A stretch of DNA of 64,000 bases, taken from the NCBI GenBank assembly GCA_015472025.1, contig BNHL01000001.1, forward strand, positions 992,001 to 1,056,000, read 5' to 3'. Both the position numbers and the translations under genes were made by a program. The notes beneath the pieces are model-generated. The model was not told the origin of the DNA and searched no databases. It saw nothing but the letters and a program-made list of their open reading frames with translations. Shown one piece after another: positions 37,357 through 48,175 of the stretch (the first letter of the stretch is position 1; each line of letters starts with the position of its first letter). Origin of the DNA: Cytophagales bacterium WSM2-2. Lineage in GTDB: Bacteria > Bacteroidota > Bacteroidia > Cytophagales > Cyclobacteriaceae.

Positions 37357-38388
37357 GTGAGCAACAGGCGGAATTTTATAAAGCAGTTATCGGTGACTGG
37401 AGCGGGACTCGGGCTTCTTAATCCCGCGTTTGGTTTTGATGCACCAATCAATAAAGGCTTTTCTTTTCTCCATCTCACCGATATGCATGTGCGGAGAAAA
37501 AGACAGGGTCACAAGGGCTATGAGGCTTGTGTGCAGTCAGTAAATAAAAAATACAAAACATCCGATTTTGTCCTCATGGGTGGTGATCTCGGTTTTGATG
37601 GCAACTATACAGCAAAGGAAGAATTCGTTGATCAAGTGAATTTGTATAAGAGTATTTCTGATCAATTAGTAATGCCTTATTACAATTCCATTGGCAATCA
37701 CGATGTACTAGGATGGAATGCGCGGAGAAAAGTTTCTGTTGATGATCCTGATCTTGGCAAAAAGTTGATCATGGATATGCTGAAGATGCCAAGCAGCTAT
37801 TACAGTTTCAATCATAAAGGATGGCACTTCGTTATCCTGGATTCAATACATCCGGTACAAGCCGAGCATGGGCCTTCTTATAAAGCCGCGTTTGGTGATG
37901 AACAACTTGAATGGCTTCGGTTTGACTTGGGGACTCATCATAAAATGCCGACTATAATCGTAACACATATTGCTGCGTTCTGTCATATCGCACAACAAAA
38001 TGGCGATCCGAAGATGAATGTCTTTGGTGGCATGATTGTAGATGATGCGGTCAAGTTCAGACAAATCATTGAAAGGCATAATGTAAAGGCAGTACTACAA
38101 GGGCACAGCCATGTACCAGAGGATTATTTTTATAATGGAGTATGGTACGTTACCGGTCAGGCAGTGAGTGCAGCATGGTGGGGTGGTAATTGGAAAGGGT
38201 TCAAGCCAGGCTACACAGTGTTTTATGCAAATGGAGAAACACTCCGTTGGGAACGACAAGAGTTTGATTGGGAACACCAATTAGAACCGGAAGATACTTT
38301 GGAGCGTCAGCGAATAGCTGAACGTGAAGAATTTGAAAAATCTCAGGCTCAGTTACTGGAAGAGGAAATTCATGCACTTAAAAAGTAA
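37357..38388 (+). CDS. Tat-exported calcineurin-like metallophosphoesterase
   Basis: 343 residues from a GTG start at 37357. The N-terminus, RRNFIKQLSVTGAGLGLL, is a twin-arginine signal. The di-metal phosphoesterase motifs are complete: D42-x-H44, GGD (75-77), GNHD (113-116), a histidine in THIAAFCH, and GHSH near residue 247. It resembles the Icc/CpdA-like branch, which cleaves phosphodiesters or phosphomonoesters, here outside the cytoplasm. Its place after susCD suggests it removes phosphate groups from the imported or surface-bound glycan. A charged C-terminal helix is present. Confidence 0.9.
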   Translation: MSNRRNFIKQLSVTGAGLGLLNPAFGFDAPINKGFSFLHLTDMHVRRKRQGHKGYEACVQSVNKKYKTSDFVLMGGDLGFDGNYTAKEEFVDQVNLYKSISDQLVMPYYNSIGNHDVLGWNARRKVSVDDPDLGKKLIMDMLKMPSSYYSFNHKGWHFVILDSIHPVQAEHGPSYKAAFGDEQLEWLRFDLGTHHKMPTIIVTHIAAFCHIAQQNGDPKMNVFGGMIVDDAVKFRQIIERHNVKAVLQGHSHVPEDYFYNGVWYVTGQAVSAAWWGGNWKGFKPGYTVFYANGETLRWERQEFDWEHQLEPEDTLERQRIAEREEFEKSQAQLLEEEIHALKK

Positions 38389-38470
38389 TCTGATTTCTGA
38401 AACTAGTAACAAACAATATTTGAGACAAACCAATAAAGATTTAGGGTTTTTATTGGCGTTTTTTACTTCG

Positions 38471-38504
38471 GTCCGTTCGGGTATCCCCCGAACGGACTTT
38501 TTTT
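38471..38504 (+). terminator. Rho-independent terminator after the phosphoesterase gene
   Basis: A perfect 11-bp stem (38471-38481 with 38487-38497), GTCCGTTCGGG closing a TATCC loop, is followed by seven T (38498-38504). Confidence 0.9.
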
Positions 38505-38526
38505 ACCTTCATTAACCTGTGCTGCC

Positions 38527-40089
38527 TTGAAAAAAAATTACCAATTACTGTTGCTTGCATTTTGCATTTCTCAACTCAGCTTCGGGCAAGCACCCAAAAG
38601 AGAATTCAGAGGCGTTTGGGTAGCCTCTGTTGCTAATATCGATTGGCCGTCCAAAGTCGGGCTATCAGTTCCTGATCAACAAGCGGAGTTCATCAAATTA
38701 TTGGACCTTCATCGATCCAATGGAATGAATGCCGTCATCGTACAGGTGAGGCCTTGTAGTGATGCTTTCTACCCTTCGCGTTACGAACCGTGGTCCAAAT
38801 GGCTCACAGGAAAATTAGGAAGGGCGCCCGAGCCTTTATATGATCCATTGAAATTCATGGTCGAAGAAGCACATGCGCGTGGTCTTGAATTCCATGCTTG
38901 GTTTAATCCTTATCGTGCAGCCATGGATGTTGAGAAAAATGGAATTGACAGCGCCAGCCTTGCATTCAAACATCCTGAGTGGTTTGTGAAGTATGGAAAC
39001 AATAAATACTTCGATCCGGGGTTGCCCCAGGCAAGAAAACATGTGACAAACGTAATCCTGCAGGTCGTAAATGAATACGATATCGATGCCGTGCACTTTG
39101 ACGACTACTTCTATCCTTATCGGATAAAGGATCTGGATTTTCCTGACAGCGCCTCATACGCCACTTACGGAAAAGATTTTACAGACAAAGCCGACTGGAG
39201 ACGGGACAACGTCAATCAGCTAATCAAAAAACTTAGCGACAGCATTCATTCCGTGAAACCTCATGTGCAATTGGGCATAAGCCCGTTCGGTGTATGGCGC
39301 AACCAGGACAAAGACCCGACGGGTTCAGCAACAAAAGCCGGCCAAACTTGTTATGACGATTTGTTTGCCGATGTTCGGAAATGGCAAAAGGAAAAATGGA
39401 TAGACTATATCGTTCCACAAATCTATTGGACCATCGGATTTGAAGTGGCGAACTACAAGATCATTGCCGAATGGTGGGATAAAAATGATTACGATGTTCC
39501 GGTTTACATCGGACAGGCCACCTACCGGGTTAACAGCAATACCAAAGACGAACGATGGAAAGAACCGACACAACTACCTCAGCAGATCCGTCTTAACCGT
39601 TCGTTGAAACATATTCAGGGCAGTGCGTTCTTTAGCTCTAAATCATTTATTCCAAACCCGCTCGGATTCAATGACTCCCTGAAAACAAAAATCTACCGGA
39701 CTATCTCACTCCCTCCAACGGCAAGAAAAACAAAAACTACTGAGGCACGTGACTACCCACTTCAATTCATTGCAACTGATGAAGGCACACAACTGCTTTG
39801 GAACGAAAGCGCAACTAATCTGAATTTGCATCACCGGTATGTGATCTACCGGTTTGAAAAAGGGAATATCAAAATCAGCGATCCATCCAAAATAATAGCA
39901 ACTCTGCCAGGTCGCAATAATCTTTCATTGCAAAATTTCATCGACCGGACGGCAAAACGCGGAAAAAAATATGTGTATGTAGTGACTTCACTTGATTCAT
40001 TTAATTTCGAAAGCCAGCCGCAAACAGCTTTTCCGGTGCAGGTGAAGAAATCGTATTGGAAAGTATTTCCTCCGGTATCGATTAACTGA
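38527..40089 (+). CDS. GHL10-type glycoside hydrolase (YddW/DigH-like)
   Basis: 520 residues from a TTG start at 38527; the signal peptide ends near LSFGQ. The core matches the glycosyl hydrolase-like 10 family: FRGVWVASVANIDWPSK, NAVIVQVRPCSDAFYPS, EFHAWFNPYRA, VHFDDYFYPY with acidic active-site candidates, and IDYIVPQIYWTIGFE. A fibronectin-like region follows about residue 400. The E. coli member DigH cleaves bare peptidoglycan glycan strands. Here the enzyme may act on peptidoglycan or on the glycan handled by the adjacent SusCD pair. Confidence 0.88.
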   Translation: MKKNYQLLLLAFCISQLSFGQAPKREFRGVWVASVANIDWPSKVGLSVPDQQAEFIKLLDLHRSNGMNAVIVQVRPCSDAFYPSRYEPWSKWLTGKLGRAPEPLYDPLKFMVEEAHARGLEFHAWFNPYRAAMDVEKNGIDSASLAFKHPEWFVKYGNNKYFDPGLPQARKHVTNVILQVVNEYDIDAVHFDDYFYPYRIKDLDFPDSASYATYGKDFTDKADWRRDNVNQLIKKLSDSIHSVKPHVQLGISPFGVWRNQDKDPTGSATKAGQTCYDDLFADVRKWQKEKWIDYIVPQIYWTIGFEVANYKIIAEWWDKNDYDVPVYIGQATYRVNSNTKDERWKEPTQLPQQIRLNRSLKHIQGSAFFSSKSFIPNPLGFNDSLKTKIYRTISLPPTARKTKTTEARDYPLQFIATDEGTQLLWNESATNLNLHHRYVIYRFEKGNIKISDPSKIIATLPGRNNLSLQNFIDRTAKRGKKYVYVVTSLDSFNFESQPQTAFPVQVKKSYWKVFPPVSIN

Positions 40090-40140
40090 TCCCATTCTTA
40101 GTGAGTTGGTCATTCTACCAATAGCAGTGGGCACAGGTAA

Positions 40141-41787
<1,647 letters not shown>

Positions 41788-42125
41788 CAATCAAGCACAA
41801 CTTGAAAGCCAGCAGTAATCCTGTATCCCCGTTTTCTTTTTTTAGCATATCCATCTTAAATCATTCTTTTACGTGAATGTTTAGACTAAGAATCTAATCA
41901 TCAATTTAAGTTATTCGCACAGTAAAAGGGGCTTATTCAATTAAGAGCCAGAAGTCTCAACAATTTTTCACAATTCCTTTAACAAAATAAGGGAATCTCA
42001 TCTGGTGTGTCCTACACCTTTAATTGGTTGCACAATACCATTGTTTGATACGTGAGTACCATCCTGTCCGCTTCAACGAGGACTAATTTTGAACTTTGAA
42101 ATACGGAATGAGAAACTACACGTTC
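41788..42125. other. Non-coding gap, 338 bases
   Basis: No gene is supported here. A 9-bp hairpin, ATTCCTTTA (41973-41981) with TAAGGGAAT (41988-41996), one T-G wobble, is the only structure I see; it lacks a T tract. TAATTTTG at 42084-42091 could be a -7 promoter box for the methyltransferase gene, but no matching -33 element is at the right distance. Confidence 0.6.
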
Positions 42126-42797
42126 ATGGACATCTTTAGAAGAAGAAGAAGAAGATCATCTGCAAAAACTATTAGCGTTGATAGTAGTGCTATTACAACC
42201 GATTTATGCTCTATTGGAGCTAAATACAATACAGACAAAAGTCCATACTCACTTAACAGTACTTGTGCAAAACACCGCAAGGGCTATACTGCTGTCTATG
42301 AAATGCTGTTTGGATCGTTGAGGAACAAGCCGGTTAATTTTTGTGAAATAGGTATTGAAGCGGGCGCTTCTTTGCTCACTTTTTCCGAATACTTTAAGCA
42401 GGGCAACCTATTTGGTATGGAACTTTCGGCGGAAAAAATACAACATTGTAATAACCTTAAAATACCAAGAACTACGATTGTTCAAACAGATGCGTCCAGT
42501 AAAGAATTACTAAAGCACTCTTTTCAGAAAACGCGTTGCACGTTTGATATTGTCATTGACGATTCGTTGCATGTAACAGAGCATCAGCTTAATATTATAG
42601 AGGTTGCCACTCCGTATTTAAAAAGTGGGGGCATTCTGATTATTGAGGATTTATACCGAAAAGATCCAGAAGATGTTTTTGCTTCCTTGAAGGATTTCAT
42701 TGAAGAGAATTTTTCTTTTCAATCCTTTATAATATGTCATCACGAAAACAGAAATTCATGGGACAATGATAAAGTCTGGTACGGAATAAAAAGATAA
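42126..42797 (+). CDS. Class I SAM-dependent methyltransferase, copy 1
   Basis: About 223 residues from the ATG at 42126, chosen because it aligns with the start of its paralogue; the frame opens earlier at 42096. An unusual basic run, RRRRRR, follows MDIF. Key patterns are GAKYNTDKS, the SAM-binding NFCEIGIEAGAS, FDIVIDDSLHVTEHQ and GGILIIEDL. These resemble the sugar O-methyltransferases of the MycE/demethylmacrocin type (IGxxYxTDK start, H/D active site). It probably methylates a surface glycan or natural product. The second copy follows 217 bases downstream. Confidence 0.85.
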   Translation: MDIFRRRRRRSSAKTISVDSSAITTDLCSIGAKYNTDKSPYSLNSTCAKHRKGYTAVYEMLFGSLRNKPVNFCEIGIEAGASLLTFSEYFKQGNLFGMELSAEKIQHCNNLKIPRTTIVQTDASSKELLKHSFQKTRCTFDIVIDDSLHVTEHQLNIIEVATPYLKSGGILIIEDLYRKDPEDVFASLKDFIEENFSFQSFIICHHENRNSWDNDKVWYGIKR

Positions 42798-43014
42798 TAT
42801 AAAAGCTTGTCTATGGTCCCCTGTCAAGACCATTTTTAACAAATCTTTCGAGACATAAGGGTAGTCGTGATTGAACGTGTTATCCAATCAATGGATAATC
42901 GATTTACTTTAATCATTGATTTTGGTCACTGGCTAACTAAACAATACCAATGGGTAAAACTTAAAGTTTTAGCCGCCAATCTCCTCCTTACTTCACCCCG
43001 GCAATCAAATCAAT

Positions 43015-43686
43015 ATGTTCAATCATATTTTTAAAAAGAAGAATTCATCTGTCAGGACGATTTCCATAGACAGCAGTACAATTGTCACAGATTTATGCTC
43101 TATCGGGGCAAAGTACAATACAGATAAAAGCCCTTATTCAGTAAATAGCGTTTGCGCCAGGCATCGAAAAGGATACACCGCTGTGTATGAGATTCTATTG
43201 GGGCAATTACGAAACAAGCCCATTAATTTTTGTGAAATAGGCATAGAAGCTGGTGCATCATTGCAGGCCTTCTCTGAGTACTTTACGCGAGCCAGTATTT
43301 TCGGGATGGAATATTCAAATGAGAAAATTGTGCGTTGTCAAAATCTCATGATACCAAGAACGACTATTTTAAATACAGATGTCAACAATCCTAAAACTCT
43401 TGATCTTTCCTTCCAAAGAACACAATGCCAATTTGATATCATCATTGACGACTCAAGTCATGTCACAGATTCTCAACTAAATATTATTGAGGTCGCTACA
43501 CAATATTTGAAGCAAGGAGGTATTTTAATCATTGAGGATTTGTTCAGGAAAGAATCGGAAAATGTTTTTGCCTCCCTGCAATCCTTCATTAACAAGAATT
43601 TCTCGTTCCATTCGTTCATTATCTGTCATCACGACAACAGAAATTCATGGGACAACGATAAGATCTGGTACGGAATAAAGCGATAA
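43015..43686 (+). CDS. Class I SAM-dependent methyltransferase, copy 2
   Basis: 223 residues, colinear with copy 1 over the full length without gaps that I can see; most positions are identical. It carries the same GAKYNTDKS, NFCEIGIEAGAS, FDIIIDDSSHVTDSQ and GGILIIEDLF motifs and the same C-terminus, WDNDKIWYGIKR. The N-terminal basic stretch is FKKK rather than RRRRRR. A tandem duplication with later divergence is the simple reading. In the 217-base gap before it I see no further gene or repeat. Confidence 0.85.
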   Translation: MFNHIFKKKNSSVRTISIDSSTIVTDLCSIGAKYNTDKSPYSVNSVCARHRKGYTAVYEILLGQLRNKPINFCEIGIEAGASLQAFSEYFTRASIFGMEYSNEKIVRCQNLMIPRTTILNTDVNNPKTLDLSFQRTQCQFDIIIDDSSHVTDSQLNIIEVATQYLKQGGILIIEDLFRKESENVFASLQSFINKNFSFHSFIICHHDNRNSWDNDKIWYGIKR

Positions 43687-43703
43687 ATACACCTAGGCTA
43701 TTA

Positions 43704-44531
43704 TTATTTTTTTTGACCGAGCCACCGGACCGCATCTTGCACCATTTGTTCTATCGGTCCATTCAAAAACGTAAACGACAATTGTTTATTCGTATGATTT
43801 TCATAATCAATGTCATTATGGCCAACATTAAGATAGATCATCCGATAGTTTTTATTGGTCCATGCAACCGGGTAATACCCACTATGCCATATCTCGTGCA
43901 ATTTGGGTCCTGTACCCAGCGGAAAACTGGCCGAGTCAATTGAAAGTAGTATTTGTATGTCCTTATTCTTACGAAGATCTCGTTTCCAGGAATACCATTC
44001 ATTGGGCGAACACTTGAAAGTCTCCCGCAGATTTCTAACTGCGTAATGATCTCTTGCACTTTCCTCTACTCTCAATACAGCTGAAGTCGGCCTCCAGGTG
44101 TTCCCTTTATATTCGCCAGCCCCGATGAATTCATTGTGATACCAATCCCAGTTTTGAGGATAAGCAGAAGGAGTTAATGCAAATGCCGAGAAGTGAAAAC
44201 CCAACCATGATCCACCCGATTTCATGTACCTCTCAAAGGCAGCCCGTTGTGATGGATCTTCTGGTCTCGTATCGAGGAAAACAACTACCTGATATCGGGA
44301 AAGAAAAGAATCATTTAAGTTACTCCAGTCACTTGTAGAATCATAGGTGAACATCTTAGCTGTCGCTTCCCGTGAAAACCAGCGATTTGCTTCATGGACA
44401 AAACTGATATGCGCCTGATCTTCCCTGGCCGTAAAAAAAGCAATGACTTTGAACCCGCTTTGTGCTTCAAGATTTACTGCTCCAATCCCAAAAACCAGGA
44501 ATGTGATTAACTTGAAAAGACGTACACTCAT
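43704..44531 (-). CDS. ThuA-like secreted protein
   Basis: About 275 residues from the ATG at 44531, with a signal peptide ending near NLEAQS. The ThuA fold (a glutamine amidotransferase-like domain) is indicated by VIAFFTAREDQAHISFVHEAN, VVVFLDTRPED, GSWLGFHFSAF and VAWTNKNYRMIYLNVGHND. ThuA domains occur in carbohydrate use in Bacteroidota; the reaction is not settled. It starts 21 bases after the MFS gene stop, so the two are probably one transcript. Confidence 0.85.
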   Translation of the reverse strand: MSVRLFKLITFLVFGIGAVNLEAQSGFKVIAFFTAREDQAHISFVHEANRWFSREATAKMFTYDSTSDWSNLNDSFLSRYQVVVFLDTRPEDPSQRAAFERYMKSGGSWLGFHFSAFALTPSAYPQNWDWYHNEFIGAGEYKGNTWRPTSAVLRVEESARDHYAVRNLRETFKCSPNEWYSWKRDLRKNKDIQILLSIDSASFPLGTGPKLHEIWHSGYYPVAWTNKNYRMIYLNVGHNDIDYENHTNKQLSFTFLNGPIEQMVQDAVRWLGQKK

Positions 44532-44552
44532 AGGTAGTACTTTTATCAAGCG

Positions 44553-45776
44553 TCAATTAGGTGGTACGTGTTGTGTGTTTTTCTTCAATGTCATCCGCGC
44601 AAGCCAGGCACTGCACAACGTAAGGAGAGCTCCCAATAGCATTGCAGCTCCCGGAAAATAAATAACATCATGTGACTTGGTAAAGAATGAAAAAATTGAA
44701 CTCATCAGCAACGGCCCCACAATAGAGGTGGCGCTCATCATGCTGGTGAACCCACCTTGCAATTCGCCCTGCTCTGTCGGAGCGACAATACCCGACATAA
44801 TCCCCTGTAGCGCTGGTCCTGCAATTCCACCCAGGCAATAAACGATCGTGAATGCATACATCATCCAGCCTTGGGTTGCAAAGGCATACAATAAAAATCC
44901 GACAGCATAAAGTCCAAGGCCAACATATACACTCCGTTGCTGCCCAAGTTTCGGGATGATAAAACGAATCAGTCCTCCCATGACAACTGCAAATACAATT
45001 CCTACTACCGCAAGTGAAAGACCTATCTCTTTGGTAGTCCAGTGAAATTTTTCAGTGGTGTAATAAGCCCAATTGGTCTGCACCGCATGTGAGGCTACAT
45101 AAATAAATGCTAGCGCAATAAACAAGCCCCGAACAACAGGGTAGCGAAATAAACTCTTCAGTGTACCCAACGGATTGGCACGCTCCCAGGTGAAGGTCCT
45201 CCGGTTTTCCTGTTTGAGTGATTCCGGCAGGATAAAATAACCATAAAGCCAATTGAGCAACGCCAGGGTAGCTGCCGCAATGAACGGGTACCGTGGGCCA
45301 AAACTTCCTAAAAGTCCTCCCAGAGTCGGGCCGATAATAAAGCCAAGCCCGAAGGCGGCACCCATCAAACCGAAATTTTGTGCGCGGTTTTCAGGAGTAC
45401 TGATGTCTGCGATATAGGCGTTAGCACTGGAGAAACTCGCCCCCATAACACCGGCAATCGTTCTTCCGACAAATAGCCAGCCGATAGATGGTGCAAAGGC
45501 GAGAAAAAGATAATCGATACCAAAACCAAAAAGGGAGGCCAGCAGTACAGGTCTGCGGCCATATTGGTCACTTAGTCCACCAATAATGGGGGCGCAAAAA
45601 AATTGCATTACCGCGTACGCTCCATAAAGAATCCCCCCGATTTGGGCTGCATCGCTTACCGATCCGCCCTTGAGTCCCTGGATAAGAGTAGGCATAACCG
45701 GAATGATGATACCTAAACCCGTAACATCGATGAGTACCGTGGCGAAGATGAAACCAATGGCTGGACGCTTAGACAT
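44553..45776 (-). CDS. MFS transporter, TetA-like
   Basis: About 407 residues from the ATG at 45776 ([17 protein letters not shown]), with twelve predicted helices. The motif [14 protein letters not shown] after helix 2 is the MFS motif A, and [10 protein letters not shown] and the antiporter-like [10 protein letters not shown] match the TetA/multidrug DHA1 group. It probably exports a drug or metabolite by proton exchange. The ThuA-like gene is downstream in the same unit. Confidence 0.9.
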   Translation of the reverse strand: MSKRPAIGFIFATVLIDVTGLGIIIPVMPTLIQGLKGGSVSDAAQIGGILYGAYAVMQFFCAPIIGGLSDQYGRRPVLLASLFGFGIDYLFLAFAPSIGWLFVGRTIAGVMGASFSSANAYIADISTPENRAQNFGLMGAAFGLGFIIGPTLGGLLGSFGPRYPFIAAATLALLNWLYGYFILPESLKQENRRTFTWERANPLGTLKSLFRYPVVRGLFIALAFIYVASHAVQTNWAYYTTEKFHWTTKEIGLSLAVVGIVFAVVMGGLIRFIIPKLGQQRSVYVGLGLYAVGFLLYAFATQGWMMYAFTIVYCLGGIAGPALQGIMSGIVAPTEQGELQGGFTSMMSATSIVGPLLMSSIFSFFTKSHDVIYFPGAAMLLGALLTLCSAWLARMTLKKNTQHVPPN

Positions 45777-45930
45777 GAGGGTGGAAATTTGCCTTGAAAG
45801 TACTAAATAAGTCAGCAACGGGTAACAGATATCGGGTCAGCGGCCTTTCCGGAGTACCAACGATTAATTTTAACCAATAACTTTAACGAATTGTAACCTT
45901 TCTCTCACCACCCGGTAACTAAGTCGAATT

Positions 45931-46482
45931 TTGAATATCTCCCGATTGACCACCGATGAACAGATCATGGAAGCCGTGAAAAACGGTGAGCTTCAGCAGG
46001 CTTCGTATCTGTTTGATCGTTATCATAAACGGATATTCAATTTTCTGCGACAGCTCTCCAACGACACGATGCTGGCCGAAGACCTGACGCAAAATGTATT
46101 CCTGCGATTGATCAAGTACCGGAACAGCTATCGCGAAGGCAACCGGTTTCAGTCCTGGATATACCAAATGGCCCGTAATGTTTTTGCAGATCATTATCAA
46201 TCGATCAAGAACAAAGCGAGCAATTATGTGGATGTTGAAAAGATGAGCGATCATATTTCAGATACGGAAGACAGCCCGGACGAACGCGAACAACTGCTTC
46301 ACCGCTCGCTGGCTAAGCTGAATGAAGAGCAGCGCGAATTGCTGGTGCTCACCCGCTTCCAGCACCTGAAGTACGAAGAGGTAGCCGTCATTATGAACAC
46401 CACGGTGGCAAACATAAAAGTGAAGGTCCACCGGGCGATCGGCAAGTTGAGAGAGCATTATTTTGAATTGGAAAAAAACTGA
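45931..46482 (+). CDS. ECF-type RNA polymerase sigma factor
   Basis: 183 residues from a TTG start at 45931 (an alternative ATG is at 45967). Region 2 (YLFDRYHKRIFNFLRQLSND then AEDLTQNVFLRLIKY) and region 4 (LNEEQRELLVLTRFQHLKYEEVA, then a VKVHRAIGKLRE helix) are present; regions 1 and 3 are absent, as in ECF sigma factors. TGTAACC at 45892-45898 resembles a -35 element of self-regulated ECF promoters, though that is tentative. The next gene starts 1 base after the stop. Confidence 0.92.
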   Translation: MNISRLTTDEQIMEAVKNGELQQASYLFDRYHKRIFNFLRQLSNDTMLAEDLTQNVFLRLIKYRNSYREGNRFQSWIYQMARNVFADHYQSIKNKASNYVDVEKMSDHISDTEDSPDEREQLLHRSLAKLNEEQRELLVLTRFQHLKYEEVAVIMNTTVANIKVKVHRAIGKLREHYFELEKN

Positions 46483-46483
46483 T

Positions 46484-47287
46484 ATGGAAAAAGAAAAACT
46501 GGAAAGCCTGTTGATCGATTACATCGATGGCAACTTAAATGAGGCGGAGCGCGCGGCTGTAGAAAAAGAGTTGTCTCAAAACGAGGGCTCAGCAAAACTC
46601 TATCATCAGCTGAAGGAAGTAATGAATTTGATGGACACTGCTCGTGAAATGGAACCTGGCGTTTCTGTCAAGAGAAACTTTGAACGGGCGCTGAGAGAAG
46701 AGATCACTTTGAGTGACAAAGATTCAAACAGCGGTTCTTCATCAAAGGAAGGGAAACAAGTTTTCATGCAACCCTGGGTTTTGCGGGCAGCTGCTGGGAT
46801 CATCCTTGTGATTGTCGGCATTGTGATCGGAGATCAGCTGAATAAAAGCCATCAGCATGAAAAAGAAATGGCGGAACTGAAAAGGCAGGTCGAAGAAAAC
46901 AAGCACTTGATGATGTCTATGCTAGGAGACGCACAGTCCGCCAGTCAGCGAGTGATGGGAGCCAATGCTGCCTACGAGCTGAAACAGGCCGATGATGAGA
47001 TTGTGAATGCGCTGACGAAAGCAATGGATGAAGACCCGAATACCAATGTGCGACTCACCGCGCTGGAGGCTCTCGGCAAATTCTACAAGCAAGGTCATGT
47101 GCGTAGCAAGCTGATCAAAAGTTTGTCGTCACAAAAAGACCCGGTCGTACAAATTGCTCTGATCCGCCTACTGGTTCAAATGAAAGAAAAAGACGTAGTC
47201 AATCAATTGGAAAAAATCACCCGCGATGATTCGGTAATCAAAGCAGTGAAAGACGAAGCTCACTCAGGAATTTTAAAATTATCGTAA
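46484..47287 (+). CDS. Anti-sigma-like membrane protein with HEAT-type repeats
   Basis: About 267 residues from the ATG at 46484. The N-terminal helices (LESLLIDYIDGNLNEAERAA) resemble anti-sigma helices that bind the sigma factor, but there is no HxxxCxxC zinc motif. One transmembrane helix lies near residues 90-110 (LRAAAGIILVIVGIVIG), followed by a coiled coil (KEMAELKRQVEENK). The C-terminus reads like HEAT repeats (NVRLTALEALGKF, DPVVQIALIRLLVQM). The arrangement suggests it holds the sigma factor at the membrane and senses a periplasmic partner, possibly the DUF4097 proteins. Confidence 0.7.
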   Translation: MEKEKLESLLIDYIDGNLNEAERAAVEKELSQNEGSAKLYHQLKEVMNLMDTAREMEPGVSVKRNFERALREEITLSDKDSNSGSSSKEGKQVFMQPWVLRAAAGIILVIVGIVIGDQLNKSHQHEKEMAELKRQVEENKHLMMSMLGDAQSASQRVMGANAAYELKQADDEIVNALTKAMDEDPNTNVRLTALEALGKFYKQGHVRSKLIKSLSSQKDPVVQIALIRLLVQMKEKDVVNQLEKITRDDSVIKAVKDEAHSGILKLS

Positions 47288-47318
47288 ACGAATTATAAAA
47301 CATTAAATATAGAGAATT

Positions 47319-48089
47319 ATGAAAAAGTTGATTTTGATTTTAGGAGTGGTAGTTGCGGCTGTGAGCTTTGCTTCCGCTCAGGAATACAAGGTAGCCAAGA
47401 GCACGGGCCGTTTGCAAATCTACCTCGGCAAAGTAACGGTAGAAGGTACCACTGGAAATGAAATAATTTTCACTTCAAATGAGCGTCCCGACAGGGAAAA
47501 AGATAAGCGAGCCGAAGGCTTGCGGGCAGTTAATAGCATGGGGCTCGAAGACAACACGAACGGCCTTGGTGTCAACGTCTCCGAAAAAGGAGATGTCGTG
47601 GAGGTACGTCAGCTCAAGAAAACGAATTCGCCTGATATAAAGATTCTTGTGCCCAAAGGCGTAATTGTCTCCTACGAATATGAATCACAATACGGCAGTA
47701 CCGTCAAATTCAGAAATCTCGAAAACGAGATCGAAATATCTGCCAACTACAATAGCGTGGAGATGGAAAATGTAACCGGCCCTATGACCGTAAAGAGTGT
47801 TCATGGCCATGTGGAAGCTGACTTCAGTGCCAACGTGAAAGGACCAATCTCAATCGTGTCAGTGTATGGCTATGTAGATGTGACTTTACCGGTAGCCGTC
47901 AAAGCGGATATCAAGATGAGCACCTCCTATGGCGAAATCTATGCAGCTCAGGAATTCAAAATTGAATATGAAAAAACTGGCGGCAATATGATCCGGTACG
48001 ATGATCGCGTCAGCGGTAAGATCAATGGAGGGGGAACGAAAGTGGATCTGAATTCCAACCACGGCAAAATTTACTTGAGAAAAAAATAA
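47319..48089 (+). CDS. Secreted DUF4097-family beta-repeat protein, copy 1
   Basis: 256 residues with a signal peptide ending near FASAQE. The rest is a run of short beta strands with a repeated pattern (VEMENVTGPMTVKSVHGHVEAD, GPISIVSVYGYVDVTL, IKMSTSYGEIYA), as in DUF4097/DUF4098 putative adhesins, which form right-handed beta solenoids. It lies 31 bases after the anti-sigma gene. It may be the target or the signal partner of the sigma system. Confidence 0.8.
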   Translation: MKKLILILGVVVAAVSFASAQEYKVAKSTGRLQIYLGKVTVEGTTGNEIIFTSNERPDREKDKRAEGLRAVNSMGLEDNTNGLGVNVSEKGDVVEVRQLKKTNSPDIKILVPKGVIVSYEYESQYGSTVKFRNLENEIEISANYNSVEMENVTGPMTVKSVHGHVEADFSANVKGPISIVSVYGYVDVTLPVAVKADIKMSTSYGEIYAAQEFKIEYEKTGGNMIRYDDRVSGKINGGGTKVDLNSNHGKIYLRKK

Positions 48090-48101
48090 AGCAGAGAGTT
48101 G

Positions 48102-48150
48102 CGAGCTATGGGCTTCGAGAAGGTACATCTCCCTCGAAACTCATAGCTCG
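48102..48150. repeat. Imperfect 18-bp inverted repeat between the DUF4097 genes
   Basis: CGAGCTATGGGCTTCGAG (48102-48119) and CTCGAAACTCATAGCTCG (48133-48150) pair over 18 positions with one G-T wobble and one mismatch. A third, related unit (CGAAGCTCGTAGC) follows directly. It resembles a dispersed intergenic repeat more than a terminator, since no T tract follows. Confidence 0.6.
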
Positions 48151-48175
48151 AAGCTCGTAGCAAAAAGAAGATGTT

